This document shows positions 1 through 11,657 of a stretch of DNA of 64,000 bases, piece after piece (positions within the stretch are counted from its first letter, which is position 1; every line of letters starts with the position of its first letter). The stretch comes from Diphasiastrum complanatum. Lineage: Eukaryota; Streptophyta; Lycopodiopsida; Lycopodiales; Lycopodiaceae. The position numbers and the translations under genes are program-made. Under the pieces are notes generated by a model. The model was not told where the DNA came from and made no database searches. It saw only the letters and a list, made by a program, of their open reading frames with translations. Where the stretch lies: the NCBI GenBank assembly GCA_029204225.1, contig CM055092.1, positions 17,355,921 to 17,419,920 of the forward strand, written 5' to 3'.

Positions 1-1679
1 TGCTAGATAAGAATGTGTTTTTTACTGGGTTAGTCATAGTGAGATTATTCACATATGTGCACGATTAATCTTGTATGAATCTACTGTGTATTCCTGGTTA
101 CTAGAGTTATCTGGTGCACTTAACCTAGTCGGTGAACATGAACATATGATCAAGTATTGTTTTGACAAATGCTTGTAGAGTTAACGGATCTTTCTATGGA
201 AGATTTATGAGCTAACTAATAAATGATTTGGATTAGGATATAAATGTGGTGTTATACATGTATAATTAAAACTTGCACCTGGACATTGAGATTTCTAAAT
301 CATAAACAGTTAACTTGAGTAGTTGATTACTCCAGGATGAAGCTGATTAGTAAAAAAATCAGTGTGATTCATCAGAAACTGATAGTTTTGTTTTATATTG
401 CTTGTAAGACACATGATTACTGAATCATTTGGATTCATCAATTACAATTGTGTGCATTGGATATATTGTATTATTGGGATAGAGTATTCCTTAGTTAAGG
501 AGTGAACTCAGCTCATTAGTAATTGTATCCCAGAGAGATCAATTGGATAACGAATCATAATGAGTCCAAGAATAATAACTGAATTGATATTCAGCAAGAC
601 TTTGAGTATCTAGATGTGATTCTAGATTGTAATCTAAAGTATTTTGTAATTGAAGATGATTGTCATTTTGGTATGCATTCAGTCTTTAATTTCCAGTGGC
701 TTATTGAAATTAAATCTTGCACTTCAGTCAAAGAATCATGTTTGAAGAATATTCCTGAATCCAGTATTTTCTTAGTGGAAAGATTTTGGAAAAATTCTTA
801 CTTTTCCTGAATTATGTTGAACATATACTCTAGTATCCTGTAAATGATGAGGTATGGTTTGGATTCCAAAAATTATGATTAACGAATCATACGAATCTAA
901 ATATTTATGATTGAGGATCATAAATAGATACTTAATTATTGTCAGAGGATTATAAAAAATGGTGATGATTCTTAAGTGTGACAATTAATTCTTGGTCTAT
1001 TAATTGAGTAAGAATTCAGACCAGTGTTTTAAATCTCTTTACTCCAATATTTTAATTGAGAACCTATGGATCTCACAAATATTATTTATCTAGTGGATGA
1101 TGTTTTGCTATAGTTTATAGTCTGCAGATGCTTGAGTACAGTTCTTCATTTGATTGGATCTCCAGTTATCATAGGAGACAGACAAGTCTATGAAGATGAA
1201 TGAATGCTATTTTCTTGCATTTGGTGGTGATCTATTTATAGTTGACCTGCATGGGGGTTGTATGGTTTCATGCACATGACTCTACTCTCTATATAATGAG
1301 GTGGGGATTCTCCAGTCGACATATTGGGTTTAGGTTACCAGTTTCTCTCTTCTCCTCTTGCTTCACATGGCATGGCTTGGGGGCTAGATCTTCGTTTGAT
1401 CTAGGATTGATTGGGCAGTTTGGCTCCATAGTCTCTATTATTGCATTCTCCTATCCTCATCTTAAGGGCAATCCTTTAGGGTTATTACATCAAGTATTTT
1501 CGAACTTTGAAATACAACAACGAAAAGAAGAAACAGTTCCAACAACAAGCACATAGTCACTCAAATTAGCAACAAGAAGAAGACGAAGCTGCTTTTATGA
1601 CCAAAATATGAGAACAACAGGATATCGATTCCTAGTATCTAGATTTCAGAGCAACTTAGCACATATGACATCAAGTTAT
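1..1679. other. Unassigned AT-rich sequence
   Basis: I see no supportable gene. The longest open frames (64-104 codons) lack recognisable domains and start or stop at random. The segment around 1,240-1,560 has the texture of an LTR or leader (pyrimidine-rich stretches, then an A-rich run) but I found no second copy of it in the window. It is probably old retrotransposon debris. Confidence 0.5.
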
Positions 1680-1905
1680 TGCTAAAAATGTCACTTCAAA
1701 CTTGTTATACTTGGTGTATCTTGAGATATGAGATCATGATAGGATCTCACACGTGTGGAGTCTGTTCCCACATGTGAAAAGATGTACATAACTAGTTTTT
1801 ATTAAGTTAGATTGATTTTAGATGGATCTACCCATGTGTGAAATTGACCTTTCAGTAGTATCTAGAAATGAGTCATTTTGGTCAAAGTTTTGTAAATAGA
1901 ATGCA
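1680..1905 (+). repeat. Copia LTR fragment, related to element D
   Basis: The start (TGCTAAAAATGTCACTTC) resembles the D LTR start (TGTTGAAAATTGTCACTTC). It is followed, as in D, by a TCACACGTGTGGA palindrome, a GTTCCCACATGTGAA block and an A-rich stretch. The similarity then fades. This is a diverged or truncated LTR without an attached coding region. Confidence 0.55.
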
Positions 1906-2694
1906 CTTCCATGTGTCGTACTATACCAACAAGGTTAATATAGATTTTATAGTAAATAATATCGTTCCCACAGAGGACAACATTAGAAAGTTATGTTTTT
2001 TGTACAATTATGGCAAGTGGTTTCGAGTGTTATTCTGATTGTCGACAAACATTAAAAAGTAACCAGTATTACTTATATTTGGGATGAGTAGTGTTAACAA
2101 ATTTAGAACAACAATCTAGCCTCTATCGAATTGGATGAAGCGCGTTCTACAAATGAGATGTTATCAGAGTAGTATAGTGGTACTACACTCTGGCTAATTA
2201 AGGTGTCAATAGAGAATCGAGAATTGTTCGATGTATTCGTGACTGTGCAGACAATTAATTAATTGCGTTCGCAAACTATTCGTTTCTAGACGGAAGTCCT
2301 CAACAACTAAAGTCCAACTTAAAGGTTAAAGAACACGAAGAGTTTTAGAATACATTAAAAACTTATGTCAATGCCAATCAGGAAGACAGATCAGAGACTT
2401 AATTCTTCAGGTAGGGACTGTCATCTCATATGTATACATACAGCTTTATTCAATGATCGTGCTAGACTGTACCAAAGATAGTCATTATTTGAGTGCCGAA
2501 AAGTAAGTATTCGCAACAGACGAATAAGATAGTTTAAAGACAGTTCTTTAAAGCATGCTTTACGGAAACTCAACAAACGACTATAATGCACTAGAGCGCC
2601 TGTCTGATCAGAGAGAAATTTCACAGAACTCTATTCACTTCTTCAATCTCTTACATAAGCATAAACTCTTCTCTCTCGATAATCGAAACTGAAG
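1906..2694. other. Unassigned sequence
   Basis: No gene and no second copy in the window. It ends exactly where the 2,695 LTR begins. Confidence 0.4.
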
Positions 2695-3094
2695 TGTGAG
2701 ATCAATATATGTACTACGGGACAAACAAACACACCTCTAAAACAACAGGTGCGTCGCTCCCACGAAAGGGTCTAGTTAACGATTAGACTGAAAACACGTT
2801 CACCTATACCATAGAGGTATACTTAACTATAAGTTAAAGTTACTCTAGCTTATCATGTCTTTTTGTATCTAGTCATTTTGTATGGACAACCTAGTAAAGG
2901 TTGTCCAAGACAATGTCTTTTCCTTTAAAAGGTCTTGCCCTTAATTACAAGGCAAGTACTTAGGAGATATATTCCCGAAAAATGACTTAGGCCTCTTCAT
3001 GATTTATACTTATCCAGGTCATATCTTCATTTTCGAGTATATCATGCCATATTTATGTTGATATTTTAATTTTTAACATTTTCGTGGCATCACA
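2695..3094 (-). repeat. LTR, probable 3' LTR of gypsy G1
   Basis: About 400 bp, starting TGTGAGATC and ending GGCATCACA on the plus strand. A second copy lies inverted at 40,271-40,671 with the same ends. Read on the minus strand, a purine-rich tract (GAGGAAGGGG) directly precedes the LTR start, as a polypurine tract precedes a 3' LTR. No target duplication is visible. Confidence 0.65.
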
Positions 3095-3161
3095 TATCCC
3101 CTTCCTCAAATGTGAAACGTCCTCGTGAACATATCATCTTTATTTCGAGGAGTATAAATAG

Positions 3162-3983
3162 TGAGAATTTGGCAAAAATCTAGCTTGGTATTTCTTATGA
3201 TAGAAGTTTGTAAGTGAATCTCATATGTGTGGAGGATGTTCCCACATGTGGAGAATTGTAAAGTAAATAAAAATGTTTGATATAGGGGTCTCATAGAATC
3301 TCATAGTCAAGCATTTAGGTGTAGGATGTTGATAGGGTCAAATTTGGCATAGATGGCAAATTATCCATTTCCACTTGTAATGCCACTATTGAGCCAAAAT
3401 AGAGTAGGAGGCCAAACTTGTGCCAATTAGAGTGTAGACAAGTGTAATGCTTTTGTTTGATGAAGTTTAAGAGGTCCAATAGGATTTAGAGGTGGAACCA
3501 TGAGTGGTCCAATAGAATTTGAGGTTTGCTTGAAAATGGTCCAATAGAATTTAGAGGTGCATAGATCAATGGTCCAATAGGATTAAGAGGTGGCAAAGTG
3601 TGGTCCAATCATAGTTAAGCATAGTGGTAGCTCGTGGATCTACTAGTATCATTGTACTCCTCATTTGGATCTAATTGATTTGGTGATTATGTGGATTTTG
3701 AGTGTTATTGGATTTCTAGCTTTCTCTCTCTACCCGAGAGCTCATGATGGTTTTTCTCTCTCTACCCGAGGAGAGCAACTTGTTTTTACTTAGAATGTTT
3801 TTTGAATACTTCCCACATGTGTGAGTGAGAGTTGTAAGTGATTGAATGCATGTAGTAGTGTGTTTTTGCCATAGGATCTAAGATTGATCTTGAATCTCAA
3901 TCTAGTCTTGATCTTGGTGCATCTACACACCTTAGGAGATCACAAGTACATGTAGTGGACAATCCACACTTGTGAAATCAACA
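3162..3983 (+). repeat. 5' LTR of copia A
   Basis: Begins TGAGAATTTGGC, ends AAATCAACA, and is followed at once by the primer-binding site. It pairs with 13,062-13,861. It carries 22 nt (within 3,420-3,445) that the 3' LTR lacks, and internal short repeats of the type GGTCCAATAG(A/G)ATT at about 3,470-3,600. Confidence 0.85.
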
Positions 3984-3996
3984 TGGTATCAGAGCC
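3984..3996 (+). promoter_or_regulatory. Primer-binding site of A (initiator Met-tRNA type)
   Basis: TGGTATCAGAGCC starts directly after the 5' LTR, the standard plant copia site for minus-strand priming. Confidence 0.85.
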
Positions 3997-4740
3997 TACC
4001 TAAGGTTACCGTGCATTTTGATCCATTTAAGTGAAAACTATTCATCAATCTTGAGCTAGAAATTGTCAAGGCCCATTTTCCTAGCTATCTTGTTCAATTT
4101 TGGATCAAAAGAGATCAAAAGGACATTGATTGGGTCTGACCTGGTACTATACGGAATCAGGTGCTCAGATATGTGTGAGGAACATCCAATTTCAGTTTGG
4201 AGGTTCTCTCTCATGCTTGATCCATTTATCTTGCTTGATAGCTTGTTTTGAAGCTATTTTTGTCAAAAATTTTATGCAATCAGTTTCATTCCATTTGGTT
4301 GAGCCAATCAAAAGTTATAGACTTTTGAAGAGGGTTAGGTAGGGCACCTAGACCTGGGTGGACACATTTGGTTTGGTCAAGATATTGCTTGTTTGATCCA
4401 AAATCACAGTTGAATGCTTACCAATCTCATCTATATGTGATCTAGGCACTGTTTTGAGATCTTAGCCATTTTGTTTCATGCAATATCATTGTATTTGAGT
4501 CAAATTTGGTTTCTTAGTATATTTCACACGTGCTAAGAGTGTTTGATCCTAACTTTGCCCATACTCCATCATTTGATGTGAAATAGATCTAGTTTTGGAG
4601 AGATTGAGATAGCTAGTGAGAATCATCTCACAGTTTGTTGCAAGATCTTGCATAGGAGATGGTAGCGTACCATTATTGGATCCTATAGTGAGAGAGAAGC
4701 AAAATTTTTTGTTCATCACTTTTATTTATCTCCACTTTAC
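3997..4740 (+). other. Leader of copia A
   Basis: Non-coding stretch between primer-binding site and gag. The 62- and 70-codon frames here have no recognisable domain and are unlikely to be genes. Confidence 0.5.
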
Positions 4741-5625
4741 ATGACTTCAATGAGTTCATACTTGTTGCAACCAATTGAGAGATTGTCTACTTCCAATTAT
4801 TCAATATGGAATTTGAGGATGGAGTCCATCTTGATACTCCAAGATGTGATGGACATTGTACTTGGGATTGAGGAGGAGCCTCAAGTCCTTCAAGAAGTGC
4901 AAAAATACAAGAAGAGAGCTAGGATGGATCTCCACTACATTAAGATGAATGTCTCTAATGAGATATTGACGGAGATTGGTGATAGTTCTACATCCAAGGA
5001 AGCTTGGGATTGTCTAGAGCTAAAGACCAAGATGGAGAGGAGGAGGATACCTCTCATGTTTCTAACTCAAATCTCAAGAAGAAGAAGATCAAGTGCTTTT
5101 ATTGTGGCAAGAAAGGCCATTATGCCACCAATTGCTTCAAGAAGAAGAATCAACTCAATCAAGCCAACATCACCAATGAGAAAGAAGACTATATTGCAAG
5201 TGATGGAGAAGGCTCTCTTATGGCATCAAGCTTCTCCTCTTCCACCTTCAACAAGGATGACTCATTGTATATTGATAGTGGAGCATCTTCACATATGTGT
5301 GTCTCCAAGCACTTTTTTTCATCTATTATGCCTTATGATGGAGTCAAGAAGACCATATACATTGCAAGTAAGCATGAGTGCAATATTGAAGGAGTAGGGA
5401 CTATTCCCCTTGAAGCTTGCATCTTCCAAAGATCTCTTTCTCAAAAATGTTCTTTTTGTCCCAAAGCTTACAAAGAACATCTTAAGTGTTGGCCAACTTC
5501 TTGATAGTAGCTTTGATGTCAATTTCAATATTGACAATTGTGTGATCAAGAAAGATGGTGAGATCCTTGCATATGGATCAAGATTTAAAGGCATCTACAA
5601 ATTGGATCCAAGTGAGAGTGCAAAC
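4741..5625 (+). pseudogene. Truncated gag-protease of copia A
   Basis: The frame from 4,741 encodes a copia gag N-terminus (YLLQPIERLSTSNYSIW, later EEEPQ and SKEAWD) matching gag of D. After SKEAWDCL the sequence jumps to the equivalent of D gag residue about 192 (LKTKM), so roughly 100 residues are missing. The frame then shifts; a CCHC knuckle (CFYCGKKGHYATNC) and a protease motif (YIDSGASSH) follow in the frame 5,004-5,400, and the protease continues after another shift from about 5,410. The reading is cut at 5,625 by insertion of B. Gag forms the particle and protease would mature it; this copy can do neither intact. Confidence 0.8.
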
Positions 5626-6273
5626 TGTGAAAAAAGTGGATCTTGAATGGATCCAAACTCCCAAAATACCTGGCTAAGATCTTTGCACAACAAGCTACAA
5701 AAGCTAGAAATGGCAAAGCATCCTAATGCTACCTTTGATACACATGAACTTGACAAAGCATTCAAGAGACAAAGGAAACTAATAAAAGGTACTGATGGCA
5801 GCCAAAAACAACAGCATACCAGCCCTACAACAGCAGCCTACCACTTTTGGAAACCTCTTAAGATCATACACAAAAGCTTGAAGACAATACACAAAGCAAT
5901 GCTCTCAATGGAGGAAGAAACTGTGACAATGATCTATTGATCTCTCTCAACAATACAATAAGTTTCTCCAACCTGTTCTCCACGAATTTCAGCCTAATAT
6001 AGGTGAGAGATATGACTCTCTCTCCTCTCTCTAGAACTTAGGACCCAAATTTAGGGCACCAGTAGCCTAAAATAGCCAATTATATGTCCAAATAACATGA
6101 TTTTGGTGTCATTTCGAAGGTCCTGAAGTTTGAGACTTCTTCAAGATAAAATACATACTAAAATAAAAGTATCTAGGCCTCTTTCACACGTGTGAAATGT
6201 TAGATCCAAAACTATGTACAAAAATTGCCAATTTAGGCCTCAAACTGGCTAGGAAATGTTGACAATTTTCACA
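5626..6273 (-). repeat. 3' LTR of copia B
   Basis: TGTGAAAAAAGTGG to ATTTTCACA. Next to it at 6,274-6,288 is the complement of a GAAGAGGGAG purine tract, placing this at the 3' end of a minus-strand element. It has an intact TTTCACACGTGTGAAA palindrome at 6,182-6,197. Confidence 0.85.
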
Positions 6274-6286
6274 CTCCCTCTTCAAC

Positions 6287-9200
6287 TTAACTTGCTAGTT
6301 TTACAACACTACTTTGTTCCAACCTAAGAATGATCTCCATCATGATAATAGATCTCTTCTCAAGTGCTCTAATATGTACAATATGAAGTACAACATAATT
6401 GATATAGATAATAGTGTCCATATAGGATGCTTCACTATTTCTTACATCAATTTTACATAGAATGGTGAACATGATACATGTAAAAGAACATAGAGTTATA
6501 ATGAAAGGATTCCTCCATGTATCCACCTTTGAATTCTCTGTAAAACAGTAGCAAACAAGTTGTAAGTGAAATAAACCAACAAGTGCTTGCATGCCTCCTC
6601 CACATTCCACTATGCCCATAGTGAATGCACCATGTATCTCCATGAATGAACCTCCATCACCACCTTGCCTTTGTAGATCTCCAATCCATGAAAGCCCTTG
6701 AGTGAATGAATGCCAAAATGATGTGTTCTCTGCTCCACTTGAATGAGCAGAACCTGAACTTGAAATACTTGAAGTATCTCCACAAGATTTGCATATAATC
6801 CTTGATCCTACATTGTCAACAATTTGCCAATTTGCCAACACTAGGATGCTAGATCTTGAACTTTGCTCAAAAGTAAACATATTGACCACTTCAATATCTT
6901 TTAAGATTTGAATGAATGCATGTACTTGATCATAAGAACCAACAATGATAACTATTCCATCTCCAAGATCCAAAGGATGCAAAACTATGGAACTAGCACA
7001 TTGACATGACAATGTTCATACATGAGATTAAACAAATAAGGTAGAGTAAAAGGACACTTCCTTGCTGCTTCGAGAACCTTACTTGATTTTGAACCTTCAA
7101 GAACCTATAAAAACAGATCCAAAATGCTTTGCCCATGTGGCTCCCCTTTGATGATTTTGACTAGCTTCCAATTGCTACTTGCCTCTTGGTGTTGATGAAG
7201 TAATTCAAGATCAACATCTTGATCTTCCAACAAAACATCAAGGACTTTACATTTATAGACATCTTCAGATCTAAACCTCTGAAGATACTCCCTCTCAAAC
7301 ACATGATTAACATCCCACAAGATCTCATCATTGCTTGATTTCAAACTTTCACTATAGTTAGTGAAAACAATGTCACCATCATAAACCAAAAGATAGATTT
7401 TTACAATTCTATCCAACATGAAGTAGAGTAGATGAAGTTGAGTATCAAACCTAATCAAACCAGCCCATTTGAGATCAAACCAAACCTCAATGAGCTCACC
7501 AATGAGATCTTCCTTGCCTTGGAGAAATTGCCACTTGAGTTGCTTCATGTAGTCTTCTTCATCCAACCTTTTGTCATCTTGATCATGCATGAACACTCCA
7601 CCACAATCATAGCAACCTTTGAGTTGATGAGGAAATGTAAGATCCATGCCTTGAATCTTCCCAAGAGTCGCTCTTCCTTTTCCCTTTCCTTCACAAGACT
7701 CCCTCTTAACGATCACACCACAAAAGTTAGCAATCTCCCTCTTGATAGTTGCATCATAAGAAATGGAAGATTCTTGAACATTAGAAGCCATGAAAAGAAT
7801 ACATAGTTCCTTCAACATAAGAATGATTGAAGTACTTTTTCTTGTCAAACCTGGACTTCTTATCAATGATATAGGTAATGATAATGAACCCTCACTATCA
7901 TTCACAAAAGCATCATTCAAAGTACATCCTACTTTGAACACTTCACATTCATCTCTCCCTTTTGACTTGAGATCTTCCTCACCAAGTCTCACGATAGAAT
8001 CTTTTGATCTACTTTCTTTATGAATACATGTGACACCACTTGTTTCACAAATGACTCATCACATAAAGATACAAAAGGAACTTTTTCTTCAATCATGCTC
8101 AAAGCACCATCTCTTTCCAAATGAGTAAATAAGTCATTAGCAATAACCAATTCCAAAGAAGAGTTTTCATCACCTCCATTGATGAAGTTATCTCTCTTCT
8201 GACCTTTTTCATTTTTGCACTTGCCATGTAGTTCCATTGAAGAGCCACCAAGACTTGGAGATCTATGACTAGAAGAGTTCAAACATGATACTAATTTAGC
8301 ACCACCAAACTCCATTTGACTAGTAGGTAGCACTAGTCCATCTTCAAGTTCCAATGGATCCAAAACATTGATCATAGATTCACCAAAAGTTGCCAAGTTA
8401 GCACAACAATAACTATCTCCAAGAAGCTCATTAGATCTCAACCTAGATCTAGCATAAGGAGGTTCTTTAGACTTTGCATAAGATTTACCAATCCTATTGA
8501 TGCTAGGGATTGACTTTTGAAAGTTGAGAGAACCACCAACATCCATTTCATTCCTCTTGTTAGACATAACAAATGCATCAAGCTTGTAAAGTCTACCTTG
8601 TCTATTGCCCATAACAATCAAGACATCTCCCTTAGTAATGAAGCAAACATCCCCAACAAACTTTGTCTTGTACCCTTTTTTTAACATTTGACCAACACTT
8701 AGCAAATTCCTTGAAAGTGAAGGAATGTAAAGAACACCATCAAGCCTTACATTCCTATTAGTAGAAAGGCAAATAGAAATTGAGCCAATACCTTTGATCA
8801 TACACTCACCACCATTTGGCATGTGAACGACTTTCTTGGTTCCAACATAAGAGATCAAATAAGTCAAAAACTCCTTGTGACTAGTCATGTGTGAACTAGA
8901 TCCATTATCTATCCACCATGAATCCTTGTCACTTCCACGTGAAATTAGACTTGAAGAACACATCATGAGAGAATCACAAGAATCTAGATCCTCATTAGAA
9001 GTACAAAAGTTGTTTTGCTTGCTACCTTCATTACTTTGCTTCTTATGACATTCATTTGCAAAATGACCTTTTATCCCACAATAAAAGCGCTTGAACTTTG
9101 ATTTGTCTTTCTTTCTAAACGAAGTAGAAGAGGAGGAGGATAAGTGATCATCATGATCCGAGTTACCACCTTTAGACCATTTCCCTTTGCCTTTACCTTT

Positions 9201-9843
9201 GCCTTTGACTTTGCCTTTTGTGAAGAAAGCCTCTTCACCTCCACCTTGCAAGAATGCACCATCATGCTTTGATTGCAACCTATGTTCTTCAGCCAATAAA
9301 ATTTCTTGCAAGTCAACCACACTTGGCAAGACTCTTTGAATGGCAAAACTTTGCACAAGGTTAGCATGTTCATCTAGCAAACCATTCAACATAACCTGGA
9401 CTAATTCACCATCTTTTATGTTTTCATCAATACATGCTAGATCATCACTTAAGGACTTAACCCTCAAGACAAATGCATGAGCACTTTCACCCTCTTTTTG
9501 CCTACTAGAAAATATTTACCTCCTTAGGGTCAATACCCTAGATGTGGACTTTGATTCAAAGAGCTTCTTCAAGGCATTCCTTGCCTCACTTGCACTTTGA
9601 CTAGTACCAACTTCCTTGAGAAGTTCATTGGTAACATTCATTTTAATGATATGAAGAGCCCTTTTGGCCTTCTTATCAGACCTTTGTTGCTCTTGAACTA
9701 TGGGTGGTCTCTCTTTAGTTTCTGCAACTATGTCCATGAGGTCATTTAACTCAAGTAAGGATTCCATCCTCACTCCAGGTAGAGTAGTTTGATGAAGTCA
9801 ACCTATCATTAGTTTCTAACATGATCCCACCATTGGAAGCCAT
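6287..9843 (-). pseudogene. Gag-protease plus pol-less ORF of copia B, broken
   Basis: The start codon complement is at 9,841-9,843 by comparison with C. Gag is broken by a 2-nt loss near 9,775 and by a stop near 9,516 (TAA where C has CAA). The frame 9,467-7,989 has the gag C-terminus, a basic GKGKGKGK stretch, a knuckle whose first Cys is Arg (RFYCGIKGHFANEC), and a protease region (WWIDNGSSSHMT, changed from DSGAS). Instead of integrase the frame continues into a 650-residue-type segment also present in C. A frameshift near 7,990 moves it to 7,992-7,105, and another break leads to 7,012-6,287. Gag matches C at roughly 94 percent by eye, the downstream part at roughly 76 percent. Confidence 0.8.
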
Positions 9844-10990
9844 GAATATAATGATTCTTCAACTTTTAGGCTCTGTTCTAATGCACCTAGCACTCACTTT
9901 TCTCTCAGCAAATGACGGATAAGGAGATCTCAAAAGATCTAGGACCCTAAAACACTTCTATCTTGAACCTGGCTGGTTTCCAAGCATAGAAAGGAAGATT
10001 GAAAACACATGCAACACTTTGCACACACTAAGAATGGATTACAAACTCAAAACAACCTGAACACACTCTTGTTTAAGCTCTCAAACTTTCCAACAAGTGA
10101 CCAAATCAAGTTATGGTGTGAAGAGTTACTTGCATTCTTAGAAAATACAAAAGAATAGGCTGCCAAGAATACCTAGAATTGAACAAACTTGATCAACATA
10201 TGATTAACATACTAAGATATTAATTCAACCTGTAAAACCACATTTAGGCCACACTTCTAAAAGTTTATAAACTCCATCAAGTGATAAATACAAGCTTTAG
10301 AGGTAAATGAAAGAGCACACTTAGTGAATCACAAGACTAGCGTCACTAGCTTGTCAAATCTTGGTGTTTAGATGTAGATCTAAGATTACTTCACATGAGA
10401 ATGTTCCTCAACCTGTTAAGAACCTAAAAACACATTTGCATAATGGTTAAAACCTTCCAGCAAATGCTCCAATCAAATTACATTAGGAGAGTTACGTACA
10501 TGCTCAACAAAGTACACCAAAATTTATGCAAAAGATTGTTGACAATCTGTTCACCCAAAAAGGGATCTTTCATCCAAGTGGGAGCTTTGCTCAGCCTTTT
10601 GGAGAAATACAAAATCACTCAAAGAGTATTTGTCATCCACTTAAGGAGAAGGTTCATCCACTTAAGGAGAGTGTTCATCCACAAAGGAGAGTGTTCATCT
10701 ACAGAAGTGGAGATTGTCAACAATACATTGAACAGAACATCGTTAGTATTGAATATGCACAAGCCTCACAATCAACAAATGATTAGGCATTTTGATATGA
10801 TCCAGAATAGCTTCTTCTCAGCCTCTGATCTTCAATAGACCTGAAATATGCTTTTTATCCACAAGTTTGACTCACAAAACAAAGGTTAGTAAGATTTGAT
10901 CAACAATGCAATGCATAATTATGCTAGAACTTGATCAAACATCCAAATATCACCATAGATGGAAACCTTACTAAAAATAACAGCCAACTA
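9844..10990 (-). other. Leader of copia B
   Basis: Non-coding leader homologous to the C leader. At about 10,615-10,705 it has four imperfect copies of a 21-nt repeat built on CATCCACTTAAGGAGA. An open frame on the opposite (plus) strand, 10,526-10,786, resembles an antisense frame in the C leader. Confidence 0.6.
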
Positions 10991-11002
10991 GATCTGATAC
11001 CA
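10991..11002 (-). promoter_or_regulatory. Primer-binding site of B
   Basis: Complement of TGGTATCAGATC adjoining the 5' LTR; one base differs from the usual TGGTATCAGAGC. Confidence 0.8.
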
Positions 11003-11657
11003 TGTGAAAAAAGTGGATCTTGAATGGATCCAAACTCCCAAAATACTTGGCTAAGATCTTTGCACAACAAGCTACAAAAGCTAGAAATGACAAAGCATCC
11101 TAATGCTACCTTTGATACACATGAACTTGACAAAGCATTCAAGAGACAAAAGAAAATAATAAAAGGTACTAATGATAGTGAAAAACAACAGCATACCAGC
11201 CCTACAACAGTAGCCTACCATTTTTGGAAACCTCTTAAGATCACACACAAAACCTTGAAGACAATACACAAAGCAATGCTCTCAATGGAGGAAGAAATTG
11301 TGACAATGATCTATTGATCTCTCTCAAAAATACAATAAGTTTCTCCAACCTGTTCTCCATGAATTTCAGCCTAATATAGGTGAGAGAGATGACTCTCTCT
11401 TCTATCTCTAGAACTTAGGACCCAAATTTAGGGCACCAGTAGCCTAAAATAGCCAATTTTGGCCTATATGTCCAAATAACATGATTTTGGTGTCATTTCG
11501 AAGGTCCTGAAGTTTGAGAGTTTTCCAACATGAAATATATACTAAAATAAAAGTATCTAGGCCTCTTTCACACATGTGAAATGTTAGATCCAAAACTATG
11601 TACAAAAATTGCCAATTTAGGCCCCAAACTAGCTAGGAAATGTTGACAATTTTCACA
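11003..11657 (-). repeat. 5' LTR of copia B
   Basis: Pairs with 5,626-6,273. It has 7 extra nt near 11,455 and a palindrome reduced to CACATG at 11,570-11,580. Confidence 0.85.

Larger units (their letters stand above)
5626..11657 (-). mobile_element. Copia element B, non-autonomous, nested in A
   Basis: LTRs of about 650 bp at both ends (5,626-6,273 and 11,003-11,657), primer-binding site on the minus strand, gag, protease and a long non-integrase ORF. AAAC flanks both ends, a probable target duplication. The same family as C in LTR, leader, gag and downstream ORF. The LTRs differ by about 28 substitutions and a 7-nt indel, clearly more than those of its host A. Confidence 0.85.

Noticed and set aside
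1242-1556. 104-codon frame near the left end
   Set aside because: No domain, no homologue in the window and a composition like LTR or leader DNA.
3157-3161. Target duplication for element A
   Set aside because: The flanks AATAG and TATTC do not match, nor do shifted versions.
3106-3294. Minus-strand frames at 3,106-3,294 and 12,976-13,194 with shared sequence
   Set aside because: Both lie across the start of the A LTRs; the similarity is the LTR itself.
10610-10710. Regularly spaced repeats that could suggest a CRISPR array
   Set aside because: The units are contiguous 21-nt tandem repeats without spacers, in a plant retrotransposon leader.
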